A stretch of 64,000 nucleotides of DNA, taken from contig NZ_CP095078.1 of NCBI RefSeq assembly GCF_022919075.1, positions 1,054,001-1,118,000 on the forward strand. The letters are read 5' to 3'. Both the position numbers and the translations under genes were made by a program. Source of the DNA: Nocardioides sp. W7 (GTDB lineage: Bacteria > Actinomycetota > Actinomycetes > Propionibacteriales > Nocardioidaceae). The notes beneath the pieces are model-generated. The model made no database searches, had not been told where the DNA came from, and saw only the letters and a program-made list of their open reading frames with translations. Shown piece after piece: positions 32,303 through 41,669 of this stretch (position 1 is the first letter of the stretch; each line of letters begins with the position of its first letter).

Positions 32303-35300
32303 GTGTTCACGCTGAGCAAGATCGCCGTCGGAGCGGGCCTCGTCGGCTCGCTGGTCGCCGGATCGTTCGTCCCGCTGCTGATCGCTGCCCCACCCGCCTC
32401 GGCGGCGCTGGACCTCGACGGCGAGGGCACCGCCCGCAGCCCCTACCAGATCGCGAACGTCGCCGACCTGGACCTGGTCGCCGACAGCATCAACGCCGAC
32501 CCCGGGCAGTACGCCGGCCGGGCCTACCGCCTCACCGCCGACATCCCGTTCGCCGGCGCGACCTTCGAGGGCATCAACACCTTCACCGGCACCTTCGACG
32601 GCGCCGGGCACACCATCTCCGACATCGTGTACGGCGCGAGCCCGTCCGGGACGGGTCACGTCGGCTTCTTCCGCACCGTCACCGGCGCCGCCATCAAGAA
32701 CCTCACGCTGGACGGCGTCACCGCCGACAACGGCACCGGCACCGGCTGGGTCTCCGGCCTCGCGGTGGTCGCGATCGACTCGATCCTCACCGGCAACGCC
32801 GTCGTCGACGCGACCCTGTCCGCGCCGAACGGCGAGAAGGTCGGTGGCCTCCTTGCGGAGCTGCAGGCCGGCACCGTCTCGGACAACTTCGTCAGCGGCT
32901 CCATCACCGCGGCCAAGCTGCCCGGCGGCATCGCGTCCTACGCGAAGAACACCTACATGTTCAGCAACAACCTGACCGACGCCGACCTGACCGCGGTCAC
33001 CCCCGGCGGGGCGAACGGCACCCGGGGCGTCGACGCGGCCTACGTCCTCGCCTACCCGGGCACCCCGAGCACCGGCACGCTCACCGGCAACGTCGCGCTC
33101 AACGGCTCGATCACCTACACCGGCAAGGTCGACGGGTTCGCCGGCCGGATCGCCGGCTACACGGGCCTCACCGGCTGGACGGCGTCGAACAACCTCGCCG
33201 ACGGGGCGATCACCGTCGGCGGCACCACCGTCACCGGGCCGGGCACGGCCAACCAGCACGGCACCGGCAAGACCACCGCGGAGCTCGCCCAGCAGGCCAC
33301 CTACACCGCGCTCGGCTGGGACTTCTCCAGCTCGTGGCGCTGGGACGCGACCCGCCAGCACCCGATGCCGGCCTACGCCGCCTCGCTGTTCGGCAGCGGC
33401 ACGGAGGTCGCGCCGTTCGAGATCTCCTCGGCCGAGGACCTCGAGTTCCTCGCCGCGCAGCTGACGGCGGGCACCGCGAAGTACACCGGTGCGAAGTACT
33501 ACGTCCTCACCGGCGACCTCGACTTCGCCGGACGCGCCGCCTGGCAGGGCATCAACACCTTCAGCGGGTTCCTCGACGGCGCCGGTCACACGGTGGCCAA
33601 CCTGACCTACGCCGCGCGCGGGACCGACACCTCGCTCGGCCTGATCCGCACTCTCGCCGGCGGCGTGGTCGAGAACCTGACCCTGCGCGGCGTGACCGCC
33701 AACAACGGCACCGTCAACGCGGCGGTCGCGGGCATCGCGGTCGTCGCCAACGCGGGTGCCCGGATCGAGGGCAACTCGGTCCTCGGCGCGACCCTCACCG
33801 CGAACAGCACCGAGCGGGCGTTCGGCATCGCCGGCGAGGCCCAGAACAACGTCACGATCATCAACAACTGGGTCGACGCGACCGCGTCCGCCAAGGGCTT
33901 CGCCGGCGGTGTCGTGGGGTACTTCCGGTACGGCGTGACCGTCAAGAACAACCTGGTCCAGGGCAGCTACTCGTCCGCCACCGCAGGCGGCACGGCCGGC
34001 ACCCGCGGGGTCGACCCGGCTCTGGTCGCCGCCTACCCGGGCACCTTCACCGCGGGCAACCCGGCGAGCACCGTGACCGGCAACGTGGCCCTGTCCGGCT
34101 CGGTCGGCTACTCCGGCAAGGTCGACGGGTTCGCCGGCCGGATCGTCGGCTACACCGGCTACCCCGGTTGGTCGGCGTCGAACAACCTCGCCAACCAGGC
34201 GATCACCATCGGCGGCGCGACCGTCACCGGGCCGGGCACCGCCAACCAGCACGGCACCGACAAGACCGCGGCGGAGCTGGCCCAGCAGGCGACGTACGAG
34301 GCCATCGGCTGGGACTTCGCGAGCTCCTGGCGCTGGGACGCCACCCTCGGCCACCCGGTCCCGAAGTACGTCACCGCCGCTGAGGTGCCCAACCGGATCA
34401 CCACGACCTTCCACGGCGACCCGAGCACCCGGCGCGCGTTCACCTGGTACTCCGACACCACGGCCACCGATGTCGTGGCCCGGCTCAGCACCGACCGGGA
34501 GTTCCCCGAGGGCGCGGCCACGGTCGACGTGGTCGCCGCGGCCGAGTCGAGCGAGGACGGCGAGCAGCTCTTCCGGGTCGTCGCCGAGGGCCTGACGCCC
34601 GGCCAGACCTACTACTACCGGCTCGGCAGCGTCAGCGAGCAGCTGTGGAGCACGACGGGCACCTTCGTCACCCCGACCGGCGACGACGAGGACTTCACCT
34701 TCATCGACCTCACCGACACCCAGGCCACCTCGCTCGCCGAGGCCCAGCTCTCGGCGTCGACGATGGCCAAGTCGCTGCGGGCGGTGCCCGAGGCCGAGTT
34801 CATGATGCACACCGGTGACATCGTCGAGCACGGTGACGTGGAGCAGGAGTGGTCCGACCTCCTCGGCGCGGCCGCCGGGACGCTCACCTCGACCACACTG
34901 GCACCGGCCTCGGGCAACCACGACGCGGCCACCAACGCCTTCAGCGACCACTTCACGCTCGACACCCCGAACGGGCAGTCGACCGCGACCGGCGCGTACT
35001 ACTCGTACGACTACAACAACGCCCACTTCATGGTACTCAACACCAATGAGAGCGCCGCGCAGGGCATCTCGGCCGCCCAGCTCGCCTGGCTCGAGGCCGA
35101 CGCCCGCGCCGCCAAGGCCGCCGGCGCGGACTGGCTGATCCTCAGCCTGCACAAGGGCCTCTACACCCCGGCCACCCACCTGGACGACGCGGACGTGATG
35201 GCGATGCGCGACGTGCTGGTCCCGGTCATCGACGAGGTCGGCATCGACCTGGTGCTCCAGGGCCACGACCACGTGATCAGCCGCACCGAGGTGCTGGCCA

Positions 35301-38300
35301 GCGACCCGCAGGGCGTCGAGGGGGCGCGGGTCGTCGAGACGTCGCGCTTCACCGAGACGGTCAACGGCAAGCGCATCGAGTACGTCGTCGACCCGGACGG
35401 CACGATCTACTACCTGCCCGGCACCGCCGGCGCCAAGCACTACGACCAGGCGACCGCGCCCGGTGGCGGGATCGACCTGGAGGCCTACCTCGGCCTGTTC
35501 GACCGGCTCCCCGACCCCGCCGCGGACCGCGAGACGTTCCTGTCGGTGCGGGTCACCCCCGACCGGCTCACCGTCGAGCAGTACGACATCCGCGGCGGCA
35601 CCAGCCCGCGCCTGTTCGAGGGCTTCGGCATCGACCGGCAGCTCTCGCCGGTCGACGACCGGCTCGCCGCGCTGCCGGCGCCGGGCGAGATCACCCTGGA
35701 CGACGCGGCCGCCGTCGCGGACGCCCGCGCCGTCGTGGCCGCGCTGACGATCGGTCAGCAGGAGGCGCTCGAGCACGGCCCCAAGCTGACGAACATCGAG
35801 CGCCGTCTGCGCGAGCTCCAGGGCCTGGTCTCGGCCGACGGCAGCGTGGTCGCGTGGGCCGACCCCGCGGCGTCGACGCGCCAGCAGGTCACGGTCCGCA
35901 ACACGACGCGGACGCCGTTCTCCGACGTACCCGTGCAGGTGCGGCTGACGGACACGGCGAACGTGACCTCCGACCAGCTCGCGTTCTTCGGCGCTGACGG
36001 CGCACCGCTGCCCTTCGAGGTCGAGACCTGGCAGCCGGGTGGCACGTCGGTGGTCTGGGTCAAGGTGCCCGCCCTCGCGAAGCAGTCCGCCACGGTCCTC
36101 TGGGCCTACTTCGGCGGCGGGTCCGCCACCAACGATCCGGCGGCGGTCTGGAGCGACGGCTACTCGCTGGTCGACCACATGACCGGCCAGACCACCGGGG
36201 GCGGGCAGCGGCCCGACTCCACGGGCCTGGCGACCGGCACCCTGCGCGGCGGTGCGCTCGCCGCCTCGGTGTCGAGCCGCGGCACGTCCGAGACCCGCTT
36301 CGACGCCTCCCGCCTCGAGTACCCGGGCAACATCGGCGGGGACTACGACAAGCTCACGGTGAGCGGTCTCTACACGTTCACGGCCGCCGACGTCGCCCAG
36401 TTCTCCGGGACCGCACCGGTCATCGCCAAGGAGAGCGCGATCGGCACCGACGGTGCCGGTGCGTTCGCGCAGGCCGTCCGCACCGACAACAAGGTCACCC
36501 TCGTCCTGAAGGGCAACAGCTACGAGTTCGCCGACGTCGACAGCCTCCAGCAGTTCGCCCTGCCCGCTGACGGCCGGCCGCACCTGGTCACCCAGACCTA
36601 CGACGGCATGACCTACTCGGTCTTCATCGACGGCCGCGAGGTCTACAGCAACTTCCTGGAGTACCGGACGACCTACGGCGACCCGCGCGTGCTGACCACC
36701 ATCGGCGACCGCTACCGCAGCGACGGGGCGCTGGCCTCGCCGTTCCACGGCCTGATCGACGAGGTCCAGATCACGGGCACCGCCTTCACCCCGGAGTTCG
36801 AGTCGTTCCGCCACGCCAACCTGCTCGGCGACGCGGTCCAGCTGGGCGACCGGGTCGCCCGCAGCGAGGAGCAGGTCACCCTGGTCATCGGGACGCCGAC
36901 CGCGGGCACCGCGACCGAGGCCGGCCTGGTCGACGTGGCGGGCAGCGTCAGCCGGCGCTCCGTGATCACCGCCTCGATCGGCGGCGTGGACGTCTGGAGC
37001 GACCGGGTGGACGCCGGCCTGTTCGAGGTGAAGGTCCCGGTCAACGTCACCGGCAACACCTCGGTCACGTTCACCGCGACCGCCGTCGTTGACCAGGACG
37101 ACACCTCGGAGCCGGTCACCGTGGGGCTGAAGGTCACCGACTCGGCGGCGCCGAACGCGCCACTGGTCAGCGACGACTCCGCCACGCCCGGCGTCCGCAA
37201 GGTGACTCTCGAGGCCACTCCGCAGGCCGACGACCGCGAGCAGGTCGAGGCCCGCTTCTTCGCCGGCGAGGTCATCGACCCCGATGGCGGCGGCGTGGTC
37301 GTGCGGACCGGCACCACCACCGACCGGGTGCCCACGGCGCTCACGCCGAGCAGCGGCCAGGTCGACGCCGAGGTGCGGCCGACGACGGTGGGGGACAACC
37401 GCAACCCCTTCCAGATCTACGAGCTGTCCCTCACCCCGGAGCAGGCGGCCGAGGACCGGTTCCATTTCACCTGGCAGGGGAACGCCGACGACCGCCGGGT
37501 CTCGGCGTGGGTCTGGGACGCCGTGGCCGGGGCGTGGATCCTCAAGGACGACACCTCCAGCGCCGCGGGGTCCTCGGTGGCCCTCGACGTCGACGCCCTC
37601 GCGAGCGAGCACGCCGTCGCCGACGGCAAGGTGCGGGTCCTCATCTGGCGCGGCCTGACGACCCTGCCGTGGGGCAGCGGCCACGACTTCACCCAGCCGC
37701 CCGAGGGCGCCGACTTCGACTGGGGCCTCGACCACGTCGGCGACACCCAGCTCTACACCCAGGCGACGCCGAACCGCCTCGAGCACCAGCTGGAGTACGT
37801 CGTCGACGCGAAGGACGACCGCAAGACGCAGTTGATGGTGCAGGCGGGCGACTGGGTCAACCGCGAGTACTACAGCCAGGAGTACCAGTGGCAGGACGCC
37901 GAGGCGGCGATGAATCACGTCGAGGAGGCCGGACTGCCCTACCTCATCTCCTGGGGCAACCACGACTACTCCAACGAGCGCAACGGCCGGGTGATGCTGC
38001 CGCGCTACTACCCGATGTCGCGCTTCGAGGCGAGCCTCGAGGGCAGTCCCTGGTCCTTCGGGGGCAGCAACGGGATCGACAACTACTACTACCTGGGTGA
38101 GATCTCGGGGGCCAAGCTGCTGGTCCTGACGGTCGGCAACTTCTCGGCCGACAACGCGTCCGACGCCGGCATCGTCTGGGCCAAGCAGGTCATCGCCTCG
38201 CACCCCGACCACACGGTGATCCTCGCGACCCACAACGTGGTCGGTGGCGGCACCAACAGCTGGACCAACAGCACGGTCACCACCCAGCTGATCGCGCCGT

Positions 38301-39682
38301 ACGACAACGTGCGTCTGGTGCTCGGCGGCCACATCGCCGGCACCGGGATCGCCACGTCGACCAACGTCGCCGGGCGTCGGGTGTACGGCGTGCTGACCGA
38401 CTACCAGGGCCGGGTGTACGGCGGCCAGGAGTTCATGAAGCACATCGGCGTGGACGCCGAGAACGGGCTCCTCTACTTCAACACCTTCTCCCCGATGCTG
38501 GAGGCCCGCGAGTCCAGCGGCGGCCACCACCAGACGGTCTCGGAGGGCGCGGTGCCGGGCTTCCACGGCTCGGACACCGAGAACTACGTGGTCGAGCTCG
38601 ACCTCGGCAGTCACACCACCCGGTCGCTGGCCACCGAGGAGATCACCTTCTCCGCGGGTGGCCCGGTCCAGGTGGGCGAGACCCAGCAGCTGGTCGGCGC
38701 CGAGACGGCCAGCGTCGTCCTCGACGTCGAGCCCGGGGTCGCCCAGGAGTGGTACGCCGAGGTCCTCGACGGCGCCGGTCACACCACGCGCAGCCGGACC
38801 AGCGTGATCTCGGTCGGGGCACCGGAGCCGCAGTTCACAGCGGTGACGGGCTCGGTGTCCGGTCCGGGCGGCCCGGTGGCGGGCGCCTGCGCCTACCTGT
38901 ACCGGGCGCGGGACGCGGCGGCGGCGTCGTACGCGTCGTGCACGGATGCGTCGGGCGGGTTCGTGATCCCGGACGTCGCCCTCGGGTCGTACGTGCTGGC
39001 GGTGGCGGACCCGAGCGGTGCGCACGAGACGTGGTGGTCGCCGGAGCCGGTGGTCGTGGACGGCGCGCAGGGCGCGGTGCCGGTGACCCTGACGCGCGGC
39101 TCGGTGTCGGCGTCGGGTGTGGTGAGCGACGGTGCGGGTGTGGTCGCCGACGCCTGCGTCTACCTCTACGCCTCGCCCGAAGCATCGTCGGCCGCCTACG
39201 CGACCTGCGTGGACGCCACGGGCTCGTGGTGGCTGGGTGGGATCGCTGCCGGCGACTACACGGTCGCGGTGGCGGATCCGTCGGGTGCCCACGACACCTG
39301 GTGGTCGACCGGGCCGGTGAGCATCGACGGTGCCCAGGCTCCGTTGCTGGTGCAGCTGGTCGCGGCGCGCGGCGCGGTCGCGGGTGTCGTGACCGGGTCG
39401 GCCGGCGCGCCGGTCGGCGGAGCGTGCGCCTACGTCTACGCGCCGGGGGTGACGGCGTCCGCGTCGTACGCGTCGTGCGCGCAGGCTGACGGGTCCTACT
39501 ACGTGGACGAGGTCGCCTCCGGGGACTGGCAGGTCGCGTTCTTCGACCCGTCGGCGACCTACGCGACCCAGTGGTGGACCGGTGCCGCGGGTGGTGCGGC
39601 GGACCGGGCCGGTGCGGGTGTCGTCGGGGTCGACCACGCACTGGTGCCGGGCATCGATGCGGCGCTGACCCCGGTCGGCTGA
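32303..39682 (+). CDS. Giant secreted protein with two metallophosphoesterase domains
   Basis: 2459 residues after a strong AGGAGA site and GTG. Signal peptide, then two beta-helix/GLUG-like modules (about 34-358 and 366-690) with repeated DGAGHT and GYTG motifs, an Fn3/PAP-N domain (694-793), and first calcineurin-like phosphoesterase (GDIVEHGD about 836, GNHD about 870, GHDH about 986). A DUF2341/LamG-like lectin region (about 1190-1515), Ig-like region, second phosphoesterase (GDTQ about 1810, GDW about 1847, GNHDY about 1884, THN about 1976, GGHIAG about 2008) and three C-terminal repeats (2176-2459) follow. The final motif has GGHIAG instead of GHxH. Probably a surface phosphatase or nucleotidase. 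Confidence 0.87.
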   Translation: MFTLSKIAVGAGLVGSLVAGSFVPLLIAAPPASAALDLDGEGTARSPYQIANVADLDLVADSINADPGQYAGRAYRLTADIPFAGATFEGINTFTGTFDGAGHTISDIVYGASPSGTGHVGFFRTVTGAAIKNLTLDGVTADNGTGTGWVSGLAVVAIDSILTGNAVVDATLSAPNGEKVGGLLAELQAGTVSDNFVSGSITAAKLPGGIASYAKNTYMFSNNLTDADLTAVTPGGANGTRGVDAAYVLAYPGTPSTGTLTGNVALNGSITYTGKVDGFAGRIAGYTGLTGWTASNNLADGAITVGGTTVTGPGTANQHGTGKTTAELAQQATYTALGWDFSSSWRWDATRQHPMPAYAASLFGSGTEVAPFEISSAEDLEFLAAQLTAGTAKYTGAKYYVLTGDLDFAGRAAWQGINTFSGFLDGAGHTVANLTYAARGTDTSLGLIRTLAGGVVENLTLRGVTANNGTVNAAVAGIAVVANAGARIEGNSVLGATLTANSTERAFGIAGEAQNNVTIINNWVDATASAKGFAGGVVGYFRYGVTVKNNLVQGSYSSATAGGTAGTRGVDPALVAAYPGTFTAGNPASTVTGNVALSGSVGYSGKVDGFAGRIVGYTGYPGWSASNNLANQAITIGGATVTGPGTANQHGTDKTAAELAQQATYEAIGWDFASSWRWDATLGHPVPKYVTAAEVPNRITTTFHGDPSTRRAFTWYSDTTATDVVARLSTDREFPEGAATVDVVAAAESSEDGEQLFRVVAEGLTPGQTYYYRLGSVSEQLWSTTGTFVTPTGDDEDFTFIDLTDTQATSLAEAQLSASTMAKSLRAVPEAEFMMHTGDIVEHGDVEQEWSDLLGAAAGTLTSTTLAPASGNHDAATNAFSDHFTLDTPNGQSTATGAYYSYDYNNAHFMVLNTNESAAQGISAAQLAWLEADARAAKAAGADWLILSLHKGLYTPATHLDDADVMAMRDVLVPVIDEVGIDLVLQGHDHVISRTEVLASDPQGVEGARVVETSRFTETVNGKRIEYVVDPDGTIYYLPGTAGAKHYDQATAPGGGIDLEAYLGLFDRLPDPAADRETFLSVRVTPDRLTVEQYDIRGGTSPRLFEGFGIDRQLSPVDDRLAALPAPGEITLDDAAAVADARAVVAALTIGQQEALEHGPKLTNIERRLRELQGLVSADGSVVAWADPAASTRQQVTVRNTTRTPFSDVPVQVRLTDTANVTSDQLAFFGADGAPLPFEVETWQPGGTSVVWVKVPALAKQSATVLWAYFGGGSATNDPAAVWSDGYSLVDHMTGQTTGGGQRPDSTGLATGTLRGGALAASVSSRGTSETRFDASRLEYPGNIGGDYDKLTVSGLYTFTAADVAQFSGTAPVIAKESAIGTDGAGAFAQAVRTDNKVTLVLKGNSYEFADVDSLQQFALPADGRPHLVTQTYDGMTYSVFIDGREVYSNFLEYRTTYGDPRVLTTIGDRYRSDGALASPFHGLIDEVQITGTAFTPEFESFRHANLLGDAVQLGDRVARSEEQVTLVIGTPTAGTATEAGLVDVAGSVSRRSVITASIGGVDVWSDRVDAGLFEVKVPVNVTGNTSVTFTATAVVDQDDTSEPVTVGLKVTDSAAPNAPLVSDDSATPGVRKVTLEATPQADDREQVEARFFAGEVIDPDGGGVVVRTGTTTDRVPTALTPSSGQVDAEVRPTTVGDNRNPFQIYELSLTPEQAAEDRFHFTWQGNADDRRVSAWVWDAVAGAWILKDDTSSAAGSSVALDVDALASEHAVADGKVRVLIWRGLTTLPWGSGHDFTQPPEGADFDWGLDHVGDTQLYTQATPNRLEHQLEYVVDAKDDRKTQLMVQAGDWVNREYYSQEYQWQDAEAAMNHVEEAGLPYLISWGNHDYSNERNGRVMLPRYYPMSRFEASLEGSPWSFGGSNGIDNYYYLGEISGAKLLVLTVGNFSADNASDAGIVWAKQVIASHPDHTVILATHNVVGGGTNSWTNSTVTTQLIAPYDNVRLVLGGHIAGTGIATSTNVAGRRVYGVLTDYQGRVYGGQEFMKHIGVDAENGLLYFNTFSPMLEARESSGGHHQTVSEGAVPGFHGSDTENYVVELDLGSHTTRSLATEEITFSAGGPVQVGETQQLVGAETASVVLDVEPGVAQEWYAEVLDGAGHTTRSRTSVISVGAPEPQFTAVTGSVSGPGGPVAGACAYLYRARDAAAASYASCTDASGGFVIPDVALGSYVLAVADPSGAHETWWSPEPVVVDGAQGAVPVTLTRGSVSASGVVSDGAGVVADACVYLYASPEASSAAYATCVDATGSWWLGGIAAGDYTVAVADPSGAHDTWWSTGPVSIDGAQAPLLVQLVAARGAVAGVVTGSAGAPVGGACAYVYAPGVTASASYASCAQADGSYYVDEVASGDWQVAFFDPSATYATQWWTGAAGGAADRAGAGVVGVDHALVPGIDAALTPVG

Positions 39683-39706
39683 GGTCGTTCCCCGAGCGTT
39701 CACCTC

Positions 39707-39741
39707 GGGACGGGCGGGTGCTCGCCGGCCCGCCCGGTCCC
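39707..39741 (+). terminator. Hairpin after the giant metallophosphoesterase gene
   Basis: GGGACGGGCGGG and CCCGCCCGGTCCC form a GC-rich stem with one bulge and a 10-nt loop, 25 nt after the stop. Actinobacterial terminators often lack a T run. Confidence 0.5.
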
Positions 39742-39818
39742 GCCGGTTCGATGGCTCCGGTCCGTCGGACCGGTCGGACCGGATCGACCGCACCATCCTT
39801 ATGATCGGAGACACCCGC

Positions 39819-40598
39819 ATGCCCCGCCCCATCCGCACCGGCGCGCTCGCGCCCGTCCTCGTCGCCGTCCTCTGGCTCGCCGGCTGCTCCGCCGACACCG
39901 ACGAGGCGGCCGAGCGGAGAGCGGAGGTCGGCGGCTCCTCGGCCGCGGCCACCGGGTCGGCCGACCCGACCACCTCGGGTGAGGTCGAGGGCGACGGTGC
40001 GGGTGTGCCGGGTGCGGACGACGTCCCGACCGAGGGGACGGTCGACGACGCCGTCACCGAAGGTGGTGCCACAGGTGGTGCTGACGGCGACGCCGGCGGG
40101 ACCGGCACGAACAACGGGGCGGCCGGTGGCGCCGACGGGGTCCCGAGCGACGGGGCCCCTGCGGACGGGCCCGCGGTCGACGACCCGAGCTCGCCGTACG
40201 TCGCCGCCGCCGCGGCGGTGGCCACGCGAAGCCGTGATCAGGTCCTCCAGCTGCACGCCATGTCGGTCGCCACGGACCCGTCGGCGGACTTCCCGAAGGA
40301 CCAGGTGGCCGGCCTGGGCGACCTCATCGTGCGCGACCTGGACACCCTGCTCCGGGCGGCCACCATGGCGGTTCCGCCCGCGGGCTCCCCGGCAGCTGAG
40401 CTGGTCGCCGCGCTGGAGTCCTACCGTTCACTCGCCGGCACGATCGGGGAGTGGCAGGCGGGCAGCGGTCTGCTGCCGGACAGCTTCTTCCGACGACTCG
40501 GGACCACCGACGACCAGTGGCGAGCGGCGCTCCGCGACCTCGGCGAGCTGACCGGGGAGAACCTGCTGAAGAACATGCCGCCCCTGGCCGTCCCCTGA
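39819..40598 (+). CDS. Secreted lipoprotein, paralogue of the protein at 25.8 kb
   Basis: 259 residues with signal peptide and lipobox LAGC, a long Asp/Gly/Thr-rich tether (about 20-120) and a helical domain (SPYVAAAAAVATRSRDQVLQ ... VPPAGSPAAELVAALESYRS). That domain matches the 25.8-kb lipoprotein domain position for position over about 130 residues. ATG at 39819 has GGAG 8 nt upstream. Together the two lipoproteins bracket the glycosyltransferase and phosphoesterase genes. Function unknown. Confidence 0.7.
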   Translation: MPRPIRTGALAPVLVAVLWLAGCSADTDEAAERRAEVGGSSAAATGSADPTTSGEVEGDGAGVPGADDVPTEGTVDDAVTEGGATGGADGDAGGTGTNNGAAGGADGVPSDGAPADGPAVDDPSSPYVAAAAAVATRSRDQVLQLHAMSVATDPSADFPKDQVAGLGDLIVRDLDTLLRAATMAVPPAGSPAAELVAALESYRSLAGTIGEWQAGSGLLPDSFFRRLGTTDDQWRAALRDLGELTGENLLKNMPPLAVP

Positions 40599-40612
40599 TC
40601 CGGGTCGAGCAC

Positions 40613-41305
40613 ATGAGGTTCCCAGAGATCGCCAAGGCCCTCGAGGGGCGCATCCGGCGGGGCGAGTACGTCGCCGGGCGCATCCTCCCGAGCGAGACTG
40701 CGCTGGCGGCCGAGTTCGGGGTCGCGCGCGGGACCGTGCGTCGTGCCCTCGAGGAGGTCGAGCAGCGCCAGCAGGCCGTCTCGCGGCGAGGGGTCCGCTG
40801 GCTGGTCGTCGATGTTCGTCGGCCGCGCCGCTACGACGGCGTGCGACCGTTCGTCATGTGGGCGCTGGCGGCGGGGTACGAGCCGTCGGCCCGCACGGTC
40901 GACATGGAACGCGTGCAGGCCACGGGTCCCGAGACGCAGGCGCTCGGCCTGCCGCACCAGTCGCGGGTGGTGCGCATCGTCCGGTCGGTCGAGCTCGACG
41001 GGCGTCCGGTCGGCGTGCTGCGGGCGACCTTCCCGCTCTGGCTCGCGGACCTCGTCCAGTCGGCGCCCCCCGACACCCGGTCGGTGGTCGATCACGTCGT
41101 CAAGCGGGGCGGGGTGGAACCGGGGACGGCCGAGTCCCGGATCAGCGCCGGCCCGGCCGACACCCGCGACGCCCAGCTGCTCGGCGTACCCCGCACCGCA
41201 CCGCTGATTCAGGTCCACCGCACGGCTCGCAGCGCCGACGGACAGCCCTACGAGCACAGCGAGGGCCGGTTCCACCCCGACGAGGTCACCGTCACGCTGA
41301 CCTAA
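40613..41305 (+). CDS. GntR-family regulator with UTRA ligand domain
   Basis: 230 residues. The N-terminal winged helix (FPEIAKALEGRIRRGEYVAG, LPSETALAAEFGVARGTVRR) is typical of GntR. The C-terminal about 150 residues form a UTRA effector domain of the HutC/PhnF branch (ending HSEGRFHPDEVTVTL). It is co-oriented 14 nt after the lipoprotein. It is a candidate local regulator of the envelope locus, its effector probably a sugar or phosphorylated compound. Start ATG at 40613; no better upstream start. Confidence 0.88.
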   Translation: MRFPEIAKALEGRIRRGEYVAGRILPSETALAAEFGVARGTVRRALEEVEQRQQAVSRRGVRWLVVDVRRPRRYDGVRPFVMWALAAGYEPSARTVDMERVQATGPETQALGLPHQSRVVRIVRSVELDGRPVGVLRATFPLWLADLVQSAPPDTRSVVDHVVKRGGVEPGTAESRISAGPADTRDAQLLGVPRTAPLIQVHRTARSADGQPYEHSEGRFHPDEVTVTLT

Positions 41306-41461
41306 CGTTCCCCCGAGACGACCGTCGCCTCCACGTCGGCGTCGGCGGTCGTCACCAGGTCACGGTGGTCAGCGCCTGAGCGACGCTCGTGTCGATCAGC
41401 GCCGCAGCGACGATCGTGATGACGACGGTCCGGGTCCGGCCTCGTCCACCGGACCGCCGAA

Positions 41462-41544
41462 CAGGCAGTAGTCGCCCGGAGAGCCATCGCCTCCGCTCGG
41501 CCCGCCCCCGAGTGGGGGCTATTGCCTGTCTGACCGCACCACCG
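41462..41544. repeat. Hairpin repeat element, copy 1
   Basis: An 83-nt unit beginning ACAGGCAGTAG and ending CTATTGCCTGTCTGACCGC + ACCACCG. The ends are complementary (ACAGGC/GCCTGT) and enclose a second GCCC/GGGC stem. A related unit lies at 49108-49191 with long identical blocks (GAGCCATCGCC, GCCTGTCTGACCGCACCACC). No coding potential. The rest of 41306-41642 shows no gene. Confidence 0.6.
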
Positions 41545-41642
41545 GGCCGGTGACCGGGCAGCCGAGCGCGCGCCGGTCCCATGGGAGGGCTCCGGTCGTT
41601 GACGTGACGACAGTCACCCCCCTAATGTGAGGCGATCTCTTA

Positions 41643-41658
41643 TGTGAAACGATTCACA
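41643..41658. promoter_or_regulatory. LacI-type operator upstream of the rhamnosidase
   Basis: TGTGAAACGATTCACA is a 16-bp palindrome with the central CG typical of LacI/GalR-family operators, 11 nt before the rhamnosidase ATG. Bound repressor would block transcription or initiation. No lacI-type gene is in the window. Confidence 0.75.
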
Positions 41659-41669
41659 GTCAGGACGAC

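Noticed and set aside
32288..40225. 2645-codon open frame on the minus strand opposite the giant phosphoesterase
   Set aside because: It is the shadow of a high-GC gene: Arg/Val/Gly-rich with no domains, while the plus-strand protein has a signal peptide and recognisable catalytic motifs.
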